From: DATLMR01 sp964615905
GTDB taxonomy: Bacteria; Acidobacteriota; Blastocatellia; UBA7656
Direction: 5' to 3'
Length of the DNA: 64,000 nt
Assembly (NCBI GenBank): GCA_964615905.1
Contig: CAZTUB010000019.1
Location: 1 to 64,000 of the forward strand
Below are positions 40,354 to 48,710 of the stretch, in pieces. The position numbers and the translations under genes were made by a program. The notes under the pieces were generated by a model, which made no database searches, was not told where the DNA came from, and saw only the letters and a list, made by a program, of their open reading frames with translations. Numbering within the stretch: the stretch's first letter is position 1; each line of letters opens with the position of its first letter.

Positions 40354-41687
40354 TCGACTACGGCAAAGAACCTCAAATCGATGTCGGTTTGATGACAGGG
40401 GCTAAAAGCGTGAGATTCAGCCTCGGCGGCGCGTTCGAGGCCGCATCGGGCGAGCCGCTCGAAGCGGGCGAATACACCGCTGAGGTGGCGGGCAATGCGA
40501 TAAGGGTTCAAGGCGTGCCGCATTCCGAAGGGCCGGTCGTGTTGTCGCCGAAAGATTTCGACAGCGCGCGGTTTACCGTTCATGACATAACGATAGGGAT
40601 AAACTTTCACTGGGAGCGCAAAGAGTCTCAAAGCTTTCAAGGGAGCCTCAAGCTGTCGCTCGCGGGCGGGCTTATCACGGTTATTAATCGACTGCCGGTA
40701 GAATCTTATATCGTAAGCGTGATCTCGTCAGAGATGAGCGCGTCTTGTCCGGGGGAGGCCCTGCGCGCGCACGCGGTTGTCTCGCGAGGCTGGCTGCTTG
40801 CACAGCTCGAAAAAGCAAAGCGCGTCCAGGCTTCTAAAACCGAGAAAGCCGACAAGCGCGAAGGCGATGAGCTAATTCGCTGGTACGACCGCGAAAATCA
40901 CAGCGATTTCGATGTGTGCGCGGACGACCATTGCCAGAGGTATCAGGGCATTTCGAAGGCATTTTCCGATGCGGCATTTGAAGCCGTCGGTGACACTCGC
41001 GGAGAAGTGCTTACGTGGCAGGGTGAGATTTGCGACACGCGGTACTCAAAAAGCTGCGGCGGCATGACGGAGAAATACGGCGCGGCGTGGGAGGACAAAG
41101 ACGTGCCCTACCTTCGCGCTGTTTATGACGGCGAAGGCGAACTCTCCGGGTTCTCGCTGCCGCTTACGGACGAAGCGAACGCCGAGCGATGGATTGCGAG
41201 CGAGCCAGAAGCTTACTGCGCTGCGCCGTCGGGCGAGCTTATCGAGCGCATACTTCCGGGGTTCGATCAGGAGACTCAGGATTTTTATCGCTGGCGGGTG
41301 ACATATACTCAGCAAGAGCTGCAAGAGTTGTTAAAGACGCGCGCCGGTCTGGAGATTGGGCGGATAAAAGAGCTTGAGGCGGCAGAGCGCGGCGAGTCCG
41401 GGCGCATCATAAAGCTCAGGATCACGGGCGAAAAGCGCAGCGTCGTGATCGGAAAAGAGCTTGAGATCAGGCGCGCGCTTTCGAGGTCGCACCTTTATAG
41501 CTCGGCGTTCATAGTGCGAAAAGGCGGGGGCGAGTACCCTTCGGAGTTTCACCTGACGGGCGCGGGCTGGGGGCACGGGGTGGGCCTGTGCCAGATCGGC
41601 GCGGCGGTTATGGCGGACCTTGGGCGCTCGCACGGCCAGATACTTGAGCATTACTTCACGGGCGCGACGCTCAGCAAGATTTATTGA
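40350..41687 (+). CDS. SpoIID/LytB-domain protein
   Basis: This 445-residue protein begins at a GTG overlapping the previous stop. It has the SpoIID core: LPVESYIVSVISSEMSASCP, ALRAHAVVSRGWLLAQLEK, a long insert, DTRYSKSCGGMTEKYGAAW, and the late GWGHGVGLCQIGAAVMADLG. SpoIID is a lytic transglycosylase acting on denuded glycan; LytB modulates amidases. Unusually, no signal peptide is present, suggesting action on soluble muropeptides or an unusual export route. Last gene of the four-gene cluster. Confidence 0.88.
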   Translation: MIDYGKEPQIDVGLMTGAKSVRFSLGGAFEAASGEPLEAGEYTAEVAGNAIRVQGVPHSEGPVVLSPKDFDSARFTVHDITIGINFHWERKESQSFQGSLKLSLAGGLITVINRLPVESYIVSVISSEMSASCPGEALRAHAVVSRGWLLAQLEKAKRVQASKTEKADKREGDELIRWYDRENHSDFDVCADDHCQRYQGISKAFSDAAFEAVGDTRGEVLTWQGEICDTRYSKSCGGMTEKYGAAWEDKDVPYLRAVYDGEGELSGFSLPLTDEANAERWIASEPEAYCAAPSGELIERILPGFDQETQDFYRWRVTYTQQELQELLKTRAGLEIGRIKELEAAERGESGRIIKLRITGEKRSVVIGKELEIRRALSRSHLYSSAFIVRKGGGEYPSEFHLTGAGWGHGVGLCQIGAAVMADLGRSHGQILEHYFTGATLSKIY

Positions 41688-41748
41688 GGCCCAAAATCTC
41701 CGGTTGAGCTTAGCATCGGCGAGCGGTTCGCGTATAATCTGCGGGAAA

Positions 41749-41847
41749 GTGACAAGTAAACAGTGACAAGTGACAAGAAGGACCGTATGCAAGACCTCTT
41801 CTTCTCTTTCTCGTCACTTGTCACTTGTCACTGTTTACTGTTTACTA
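41749..41847. repeat. GTGACAA-heptamer hairpin repeat (copy 2)
   Basis: GTGACAAGTAAACAGTGACA (41749-41768) and following units form the left arm; CGTCACTTGTCACTTGTCAC and TGTTTACTGTTTAC (41812-41846) the right. It lies between the SpoIID gene and the actin-like gene, with a TATAAT at 41733-41738 just before it, so the repeat may be transcribed as a leader. Confidence 0.8.
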
Positions 41848-41875
41848 GTTTTCTGAGCGATGGAGGCATCCTTCT

Positions 41876-42898
41876 ATGAAGGTACTCGCGGTTGATACAG
41901 GTTATTCGGCGACAAAGATTTATTCGGAGCTGAACACCGGGCGAAAGACGATGATCTTTCCGTCCGTGATCGGCCCGGCGGAGTTTGGCGAAGACTTCCT
42001 CGGCACGGCCGAGGATAATTTTATCGCAGAGCTCAGCCTGTACCCCGGCAAGATTCGCAACTTCGGTGAAACGGCCATCCGGCTCAATCGCGGCGGCGAG
42101 ATGACCGCCGACCGCGATATGTTCACCAAGCACTACAACCCTGCGCTCACGCTCGCGGGGATTGCTCGCTTCATGGTCGAAAAGCAGGCCGACGCGCCGG
42201 AGATGCTCGTCGTCGGTCTACCGGTCAACTTTTACGCGACCCAGAAGCAGGTGCTGATCGACAAGCTGACGGGCAAGCATTCGATCAAGCTCTACCAGAT
42301 CAACGGCAAGCTCGACAGGACTATCGAATTCAAGCTCGACAACATCGTCGCGCTTCCGCAAGGGTACGGCTCTTATCTGAGCTACGCGCTCGACCGCGAC
42401 GGGAAAAAGGTCGACGACCGCATAGTCCCGACGGCGGTCATAGACGGCGGCGAGAAGACCATCGACATAGTCGCCGCCGACGGCCGCTACATCAACACCG
42501 TCTCCAAGTCTATACCGTCTTCGCTCGACGCGGTCTATCACGACCTGCAACGCGAGATCGACGCGCGCTACGACGATTACCTTGAGCGAAGCACAATCGA
42601 ATCTCTCATACGCAGCCGCACGCCTTACATCACGCCCGCGGGCGAATCGGTCGATCTCGAAGAGATGCGCAAGCAGACGCTTGAAAAGCACCTGCCTGAG
42701 ATCATCAACCGCATACAGATGACCGTCCGCCCGATGAGGCCGCAGAAGGTCCTGGTCGCGGGCGGGTCGGGCGACATGCTTTATGAAGGGATCAAAGAGG
42801 TCTTCACATCGGCTGAAAAAGTCGAGTCGATGATCTTTTCAAACGCCATCGGCTATTACCGCTACGGCTTGCTGCGACAGGCCAACGGCGACGCTTGA
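41876..42898 (+). CDS. ParM/StbA-like actin-family ATPase
   Basis: This 340-residue protein has the actin-fold nucleotide site: MKVLAVDTGYSATKIYSE (phosphate 1), AVIDGGEKTIDIVAADGRYI (phosphate 2), and KVLVAGGSGDMLYEGIKEVF (adenosine), with SNAIGYYRYG at the end, the pattern of ParM/Alp-type plasmid segregation actins. No ParR-like adaptor or centromere repeat array is nearby, and the gene is in chromosomal DNA of ordinary GC content. It may form filaments for another purpose, or descend from a plasmid. Confidence 0.82.
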   Translation: MKVLAVDTGYSATKIYSELNTGRKTMIFPSVIGPAEFGEDFLGTAEDNFIAELSLYPGKIRNFGETAIRLNRGGEMTADRDMFTKHYNPALTLAGIARFMVEKQADAPEMLVVGLPVNFYATQKQVLIDKLTGKHSIKLYQINGKLDRTIEFKLDNIVALPQGYGSYLSYALDRDGKKVDDRIVPTAVIDGGEKTIDIVAADGRYINTVSKSIPSSLDAVYHDLQREIDARYDDYLERSTIESLIRSRTPYITPAGESVDLEEMRKQTLEKHLPEIINRIQMTVRPMRPQKVLVAGGSGDMLYEGIKEVFTSAEKVESMIFSNAIGYYRYGLLRQANGDA

Positions 42899-42945
42899 CC
42901 GACGAGGGGCAGGTCGCAAGACTTGCCCTCTTGCCGCATCTGCTC

Positions 42946-42975
42946 CGCTTTTGGGAAGACGGTTTCCCAAAAGCG
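42946..42975. repeat. Perfect 12-bp hairpin in an intergenic region
   Basis: CGCTTTTGGGAA (42946-42957) and TTCCCAAAAGCG (42964-42975) are perfect complements around a 6-base loop. No T-run follows. It is preceded by a second GAGGGGCAGGTC/GACTTGCCCTC hairpin (42904-42930). Together they probably terminate the actin-like gene or form a regulatory RNA structure. Confidence 0.55.
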
Positions 42976-43186
42976 AACAACTCCCGGTTTTGTCGATGCC
43001 GGAAGCGATCTCCTGCCCGTCGCCCGTTCGGTCGAAAACCACGATAAACCTTATCAATCTGGCCGCTTAGCCTGTTAAGAGGATTCTTCTTGCAGGATAG
43101 CTACGAATTATCGTATGGCACGCGACTTTCCTAATACAACTCGGACCACAGAACCGATTTTCACATGAAAGGCTGAAGGAGGTTTT

Positions 43187-45607
43187 ATGGAAACGCTCGT
43201 GCAAGACCTTCGATACGGCGTGCGAATGCTCCTGCAAAAGCCCGCTTTCACATTCGTGGTAGTGCTGGCCCTGGCTGTAGGGATCGGGGCGAATTCGGCC
43301 ATCTTTAGCGTCGTCAACGCGGTCTTGCTGCGTCCGCTTCCTTACGCAGACCCCGAACGGCTCGTGATGGTCTGGATGGACAACTCCCGGATAAACGTGG
43401 CCGAAGACTGGCACTCGTACCCCAACTACACAGATTACCGCGACCACAACGAGGTGCTTGAGTCGATGGCGGCCTTCAACAACCGGAGCTTCAACATCAC
43501 GGGGTCGGGCGAGCCTGAACGCGTTCAGGGCGCGTGGATGACCGGAAGCCTGCTGCCTTTGCTCGGAGTAAACCCTGTGCTAGGGCGGAACTTTTCGCCC
43601 GATGAAGAGCAGCCGGGTAAAGATCAGGTGGTCATAATTGGCCACGGGTTATGGCAGCGAAGGTTCGGCGGCGATCCGAACATCGTCGGCCAGACCGTTA
43701 TGCTCAACGGCAACCCGCGAACAGTGATCGGGGTCATGCCAAAAGGTTTTGCATTCCCCGCGAAAGATTCCGAGATGTGGGTCCCAATCGCGCTCACGCA
43801 GCAACAGATGGCGGCCAGAAACTCCATATCGTACCAGGCGATAGGCAGGATAAAGCCCGGCGTCACCTTTGAGCAGGCGAAGGCCAATCTTGAGATGGTC
43901 AACAGGTGGATTGTAAACCAGAACCCGAACCAGGAAGGCTACGGCGTCAACCCTGTGCTGCTTCACGACCAGATAGTAGGGTCTGTCCGTCCCGCCTTGC
44001 TCGCGCTGCTCGGAGCGGTCGCCTTCGTGCTGTTGATCGCCTGCGCCAACGTAGCCAACCTCCTGCTGTCTCGCGCTGCTGCGCGGTCAAGAGAGATCGC
44101 AATCCGCACCGCGCTCGGCGCGGGGCGCGCCCGCATCATACGCCAGTTGATAACCGAAAGCCTGCTACTCGCGCTCGCGGGCGGCGCGGTCGGGCTGCTG
44201 TTCGCCTTCTGGGGGCTCGACCTGCTGCTTGCAATCAGCCCGACGGATTTGCCCCGCCTCGACCAGATCACGATAGACCGCCGGGTGCTGGGGTTCACGC
44301 TCGGCGTATCGGTGCTGACGGGTTTGATCTTCGGGCTTGTCCCGGCCTTTCAGGCTTCGAAGCCCGATTTGACCGAATCGCTTAAAGAGGGAGGGCGCGG
44401 CTCGTCCGGCGGGCTCCAGGGCAAGCGGATTCGCAGCGGGCTCGTCGTGTTCGAGATAGCGACCGCGCTCGTCCTCTTGATCTGCGCGGGGCTGATGATA
44501 AAGAGCTTCATGAACCTTCAGGATGTGAAGCTCGGTTTTAACCCCGACAGGCTGTTGACGGTCCGGCTGCAACTGTCGGGCACGAAGTACCGCGAGGATG
44601 TGGCGGCAACCACTTTTTACCAGCAGCTTCTGGAGCGCGTCGAAGCCATGCCGGGGGTCGAATCGGCGAGCGCGATATCGACGCTCTTTTTGAGCAAGAC
44701 GCCCAACTCTACAAACTTTACAATCGAAGGCCGCGCGCCGTTCGCGCCGAGCGAGCAGGTCGAAGTCCCCGTCGATATAATCACGCCGGGCTTCTTCAAA
44801 TCGATGGGCATCCCACTTATCGGCGGGCGCGAGTTCACGCCGCAAGACGCCGCCGGCGCGCCCGATGTCGTCATCATCAACGAGACGATGGCGAAGCGGT
44901 TCTGGCAGGGCGAAGACCCCATAGGCAAGCGGTTCATGTACGGCTCGCCCGGCAACGGCCAGGCCCCGTGGATGACGATAGTCGGAGTTGTGGGCGATGT
45001 CCGCCGAACAGGCTTTGACGCGGAGGTGCGACCGGAGACTTTTCTGCCTCACGGGCAGGCCCCCGCCAGAGGGATGATGTTGATGGTCAGGTCCACATCC
45101 GACCCCACGAACATGATGGGGACCGTGCGCGAGGCTGTGCGCTCGATAGACGGCGACCTGCCGGTCTTCAGCGTCAGGTCGATGGATGAGCTGCTGGGCG
45201 ACATGATGGCGCAGCGAAGGTTAAACATGCTGCTGTTTGCCATACTTGCGGCGGTCGCATTGATCCTGGCGGCGGTCGGCATTTACGGCGTGATCGCGTA
45301 CTCCGTGACTCAGCGCACGCACGAGATAGGCATACGAATGGCCCTGGGCGCGCAGCGCAGGGACATAGTCAAGATGGTTGTCGGGCAGGGGATAATCCTG
45401 GCCGCAGGCGGCGTGGGTATGGGCATTCTCGCTTCGTTTCTTCTGACGCGGTTGATGAAAGCCCTGCTTTACGGCGTGAGCGCGACGGACCTTGTCACCT
45501 TCGTCGCAATCTCTGCGTTGCTGACTGTGGTAGCGGTGCTGGCAAGCTTCATCCCTGCCCGCAGGGCGACAAGGGTCGACCCGATGATCGCGCTCAGATA
45601 TGAATGA
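43187..45607 (+). CDS. ADOP-family ABC transporter permease (MacB/FtsX-like)
   Basis: This 806-residue protein has the two-repeat MacB-like layout of Acidobacterial duplicated orphan permeases. It opens with LVQDLRYGVRMLLQKPAFTF and a first membrane helix, has LLIACANVANLLLSRAAARS at about residue 285, and repeats the pattern near the C-terminus (ILAAVGIYGVIAYSVTQRTH, EIGIRMALGAQRRDI). Two periplasmic MacB_PCD-type domains lie between. AAGGAGG precedes the ATG. The ATPase partner is not adjacent, as is usual for this family. Substrate unknown. Confidence 0.92.
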   Translation: METLVQDLRYGVRMLLQKPAFTFVVVLALAVGIGANSAIFSVVNAVLLRPLPYADPERLVMVWMDNSRINVAEDWHSYPNYTDYRDHNEVLESMAAFNNRSFNITGSGEPERVQGAWMTGSLLPLLGVNPVLGRNFSPDEEQPGKDQVVIIGHGLWQRRFGGDPNIVGQTVMLNGNPRTVIGVMPKGFAFPAKDSEMWVPIALTQQQMAARNSISYQAIGRIKPGVTFEQAKANLEMVNRWIVNQNPNQEGYGVNPVLLHDQIVGSVRPALLALLGAVAFVLLIACANVANLLLSRAAARSREIAIRTALGAGRARIIRQLITESLLLALAGGAVGLLFAFWGLDLLLAISPTDLPRLDQITIDRRVLGFTLGVSVLTGLIFGLVPAFQASKPDLTESLKEGGRGSSGGLQGKRIRSGLVVFEIATALVLLICAGLMIKSFMNLQDVKLGFNPDRLLTVRLQLSGTKYREDVAATTFYQQLLERVEAMPGVESASAISTLFLSKTPNSTNFTIEGRAPFAPSEQVEVPVDIITPGFFKSMGIPLIGGREFTPQDAAGAPDVVIINETMAKRFWQGEDPIGKRFMYGSPGNGQAPWMTIVGVVGDVRRTGFDAEVRPETFLPHGQAPARGMMLMVRSTSDPTNMMGTVREAVRSIDGDLPVFSVRSMDELLGDMMAQRRLNMLLFAILAAVALILAAVGIYGVIAYSVTQRTHEIGIRMALGAQRRDIVKMVVGQGIILAAGGVGMGILASFLLTRLMKALLYGVSATDLVTFVAISALLTVVAVLASFIPARRATRVDPMIALRYE

Positions 45608-45642
45608 AAGACGCGGGGGCAGGAACAGGTCCTGCCCCTGCC

Positions 45643-46806
45643 TTAATCCCCTGAAGTGGCGTTAACCTTCTCCGGCTCGCTTGCGCCGTCGACGATCAGC
45701 CTTGCTATCCGCTCGCGATGATACGTCGCGTCTCCGAACATGATCTCCGACGCTTTTGCCCTTTTATAGTAGAAGTGTACGGGCTCGTCCCAGGTGAAGC
45801 CTATGCCGCCGTGGACCTGGATTCCAAGGTTGCCGACCTCGCGGCAAGCGTCGGAAGCGTACATCTTCGCTATCGAGACGGCCAGCCGCGACTCGGCCTC
45901 GTTGTTGCCCATCACCCACGCCGCGTAATAGACGGCCGACCTCGCGCTTTCAGTCATCAAAAGCATGTTCGCGCAGTGGTGCTGGATGGCCTGAAACTGG
46001 CCTATGGGCTTGCCAAACTGCTTGCGCGTCTTCGCGTATTCGACCGCCGCGTCGAGGGTCCATTGCATACCGCCTACCATCTCGGCGGCGAGCGCGAGCG
46101 TAGCAACATCTACGGCGTGCTCAAGCGCGCGGCGCGCCTCGTCGCCTGTGGCAAGTATGTCGGATTTCGCGATTGTCACCTTATCGAATTTGACTTCGCT
46201 TAGATTGCGAGTCGCGTCAATCGAAGGCATGGGGTTGATCGTCAGGCCCTGCGAGTTTCGGTCTACGATGGCAAGCAATAGCTGGGAGCCGGTCCGCGCG
46301 GGCGTGATGATAAAATCGGCGACCTCTGCATCCGTTACGAATGGCTTCCGGCCCGAAAGCTCCACCGCGTCGGCGGTTTCGGTTGCTTGAAGCTTTATCG
46401 CGTCAACGTCCCAGCTGGCCGAGTCTTCGAGCAAAGCTACGGTCGCTCTTGATCGCCCCTCGCTTATCGCCTGAAGGTATTTGCCTTGATGATCTGCGGC
46501 CCCTGCTCGCTCGATGAGCGGCCCCGCGAGCGCGACAGTCGATAAGAACTCGCCCGGCACCAGCGCGCGCCCCATCTCTTCAAACGCGACGGCAAGCTCA
46601 ACGTAGCCGAGCCCAAGCCCGCCCGCGTCTTCCGAGAAGATCAACCCCGTCCACCCTTGCTCGACCAGTTTATTCCAGAGCGTTTCCGAATAAGGGTTGC
46701 CGCTTTCAATCATCTCTCGCACGGCCTGAGGGGGGCACTCGGCGGCGAACAACTCGCCTGCCGACCGTTTAAAAAGTCTCTGAGTCTCTGTTAGATCGAA
46801 TTCCAT
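45643..46806 (-). CDS. Acyl-CoA dehydrogenase, subunit-type with degenerate active site
   Basis: This 387-residue flavoprotein of the acyl-CoA dehydrogenase family begins MEFDLTETQRLFKRSAGELF and has GLGLGYVELAVAFEEMGRAL, then YAKTRKQFGKPIGQFQAIQH, and VHGGIGFTWDEPVHFYYKRA. The usual C-terminal catalytic Glu region (E-G-T-S-x-I-Q-R) is replaced by MFGDATYHRERIA, as in the non-catalytic partner of heteromeric enzymes. It follows a second family member in the same operon, so the two probably form one complex. Confidence 0.88.
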   Translation of the reverse strand: MEFDLTETQRLFKRSAGELFAAECPPQAVREMIESGNPYSETLWNKLVEQGWTGLIFSEDAGGLGLGYVELAVAFEEMGRALVPGEFLSTVALAGPLIERAGAADHQGKYLQAISEGRSRATVALLEDSASWDVDAIKLQATETADAVELSGRKPFVTDAEVADFIITPARTGSQLLLAIVDRNSQGLTINPMPSIDATRNLSEVKFDKVTIAKSDILATGDEARRALEHAVDVATLALAAEMVGGMQWTLDAAVEYAKTRKQFGKPIGQFQAIQHHCANMLLMTESARSAVYYAAWVMGNNEAESRLAVSIAKMYASDACREVGNLGIQVHGGIGFTWDEPVHFYYKRAKASEIMFGDATYHRERIARLIVDGASEPEKVNATSGD

Positions 46807-46832
46807 GTCGTCTCCTTAGCCCTGGCGGCTGC

Positions 46833-48023
46833 TCAATAACTCTTCGGGAGGCCGAGAACGAAGTGGCCAATGATGTTGCGCTGAATCTCGGACGTGCCCG
46901 CTTCGATAGTGTTGCCGCGCGAGCGCAGGTATGCGCGCGCCCACTGCCCGTGGTCGACGGCGTGGGGGCTGGCGGCTGTCAATTGGGCGTAGGGTCCGAG
47001 CAGTTCCATCGCCACCTGTTGCATGCGCTGGTTCATCTCGCTCCAAAAGATCTTCTGGATAGACCCTTCGGCTCCGGGCACCCCGGTCTTGGCCATCTTT
47101 GTGATCGTGCGCATCTGGTTCAGCCTGAAAATCTCTATCTCTGCATACATCTGCGAGAGCTTCTGCCGGATGAGGGGGTCGTCGCTTGCGGGCTTGCCGT
47201 CGCGGTTTGTGGTCCGCGCAAGCTCTATGAGCCGCTCGATCTGTCGCTTGAAAGTTATCTGAAGACTTGCTCCGAGCGTGCCGCGCTCGAACATAAGCGT
47301 CGCGATGCTGATCTGCCAGCCGCCGTTCACCTGGCCGACGACGTTTTCAACCGGCACGCGCACGTCTTGAAAGACGACCTCGTTGAACTCGCTTTCGCCT
47401 GTCATCTGCTTCAGCGGGCGGACGCTCACGCCGGGGCTGTGCATGTCTATAAGCATGTATGTCAGCCCCTTGTGCTTTGGCACGTTCGGGTCCGTGCGAA
47501 CGACCGCGAAGCACCAGTCGGCGTAGTGGCCAAAGCTGGTCCACGTCTTCTGCCCGTTGACGACGAAGTGGTCGCCGTCGAGCGCCGCCTCTGTTCTCAA
47601 AGAGGCGAGGTCCGAGCCCGCGTTCGGCTCCGAATAGCCCTGGCACCATATCTCGTCGGCGCTCAGGATGTTCGCCAGGAAACGCTTCTTCTGGGCTTCG
47701 GTCCCGTAATGGATCAACGTGGGGCCGAGCAGCGACAGCCCAAGCACGTTGAGCAGCGGAGGCGCGCCCGCTCGCGCAAGCTCTTCGATAAAGATCGTCT
47801 GCTCGATTAGCGTAGCGCCGCGCCCGCCGTACTCCTTGGGCCAGTGAATCCCCGCCCACCCGGCCTCGTACATCTTCTTTTGCCAGTCGCGCAAAAACTC
47901 TATACGGTCTTCGGCGATCTCGTGCGAGCCTGATGCTTCCCAACCTTCGGGGATGTTGGCCTGAAGCCAGGCGCGGAACTCGTCGCGGAACTGCTGCTCG
48001 GCAGGCGTTAGATTTAAGTCCAT
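46833..48023 (-). CDS. Acyl-CoA dehydrogenase, catalytic-type subunit
   Basis: The start at 48023 (MDLNLTPAEQQFRDEFRAWL) has AAGGAG upstream. The protein has the standard fold: GWAGIHWPKEYGGRGATLIE, WCQGYSEPNAGSDLASLRTE, WTSFGHYADWCFAVVRTD, and the C-terminal NTIEAGTSEIQRNIIGHFVL. The Glu before A-G-T is the likely base, one position off the medium-chain enzyme. It lies 26 bases upstream of the second family member. The substrate is unknown; paired enzymes often act on long or polycyclic acyl-CoAs. Confidence 0.9.
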   Translation of the reverse strand: MDLNLTPAEQQFRDEFRAWLQANIPEGWEASGSHEIAEDRIEFLRDWQKKMYEAGWAGIHWPKEYGGRGATLIEQTIFIEELARAGAPPLLNVLGLSLLGPTLIHYGTEAQKKRFLANILSADEIWCQGYSEPNAGSDLASLRTEAALDGDHFVVNGQKTWTSFGHYADWCFAVVRTDPNVPKHKGLTYMLIDMHSPGVSVRPLKQMTGESEFNEVVFQDVRVPVENVVGQVNGGWQISIATLMFERGTLGASLQITFKRQIERLIELARTTNRDGKPASDDPLIRQKLSQMYAEIEIFRLNQMRTITKMAKTGVPGAEGSIQKIFWSEMNQRMQQVAMELLGPYAQLTAASPHAVDHGQWARAYLRSRGNTIEAGTSEIQRNIIGHFVLGLPKSY

Positions 48024-48167
48024 GTCGTCTCCTTGACTGCGGTAGTCTGAAAGGCAGCCCAAGTTTTAGCAAAGAGTCGCCGCCTCTTGCAAGGAGCAGT
48101 TTCCTTGACAGAAGCTTGTGCTACCGGGTATCAAGTGCAACGCGCACCATTCGATAAAGGAGAATCT

Positions 48168-48695
48168 ATGCGACGCCCGCTGACCCTGCTTTTATTATTA
48201 GCCGTTGTTTCGCTTGCGGCCTGCAAAGGCTCGGAGGAAAAAGACGCGGCGGCGAACAAGAACCAGGCCGCCACGCCCGACCCTGAGCTAAGAGACCCCG
48301 AAGGCCGCACAGCGTTGATGCGAACGGTAGCAGACGGCGACACGGACCGCGCAAGGAAGATGATCGAAGACGGCGCGGACGTAAACGCCAGGATGAACTC
48401 GGGCGTGTCGGTGTTGCAGACCGCCGCCGGGATGGGGAACGTCGAGCTTACAAGATTGTTGATAGCCAAAGGCGCGAACGTCAACAGCAGGACGAACGGC
48501 AACTTTACACCGCTGATGAACGCGGCGATGACAGGTCAAAAAGAGATCGTACAGATATTGCTGGATGCCGGAGCCGACCCGTCGGTAAAAGACAGCAGCG
48601 GCAGGACGGCTGCGATGTACGCCGACGAGCAGAAGCAGGCAGAGATCTCGGCCCTGCTACGCGCTAAAACGGGTGAGCGCGCACCAGCCAGGTAG
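48168..48695 (+). CDS. Ankyrin-repeat lipoprotein
   Basis: The start at 48168 has AAAGGAGAA upstream. A signal segment (PLTLLLLLAVVSLAACKGSE) ends in a classical lipobox L-A-A-C. Three to four ankyrin repeats follow: GRTALMRTVADGDTDRARKM, GVSVLQTAAGMGNVELTRLL, FTPLMNAAMTGQKEIVQILL and GRTAAMYADEQKQAEISALL. It would bind proteins in the periplasm. It lies 15 bases before nadB on the same strand and may be cotranscribed with it. Confidence 0.88.
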   Translation: MRRPLTLLLLLAVVSLAACKGSEEKDAAANKNQAATPDPELRDPEGRTALMRTVADGDTDRARKMIEDGADVNARMNSGVSVLQTAAGMGNVELTRLLIAKGANVNSRTNGNFTPLMNAAMTGQKEIVQILLDAGADPSVKDSSGRTAAMYADEQKQAEISALLRAKTGERAPAR

Positions 48696-48710
48696 TAGTA
48701 GAATAAAGGC

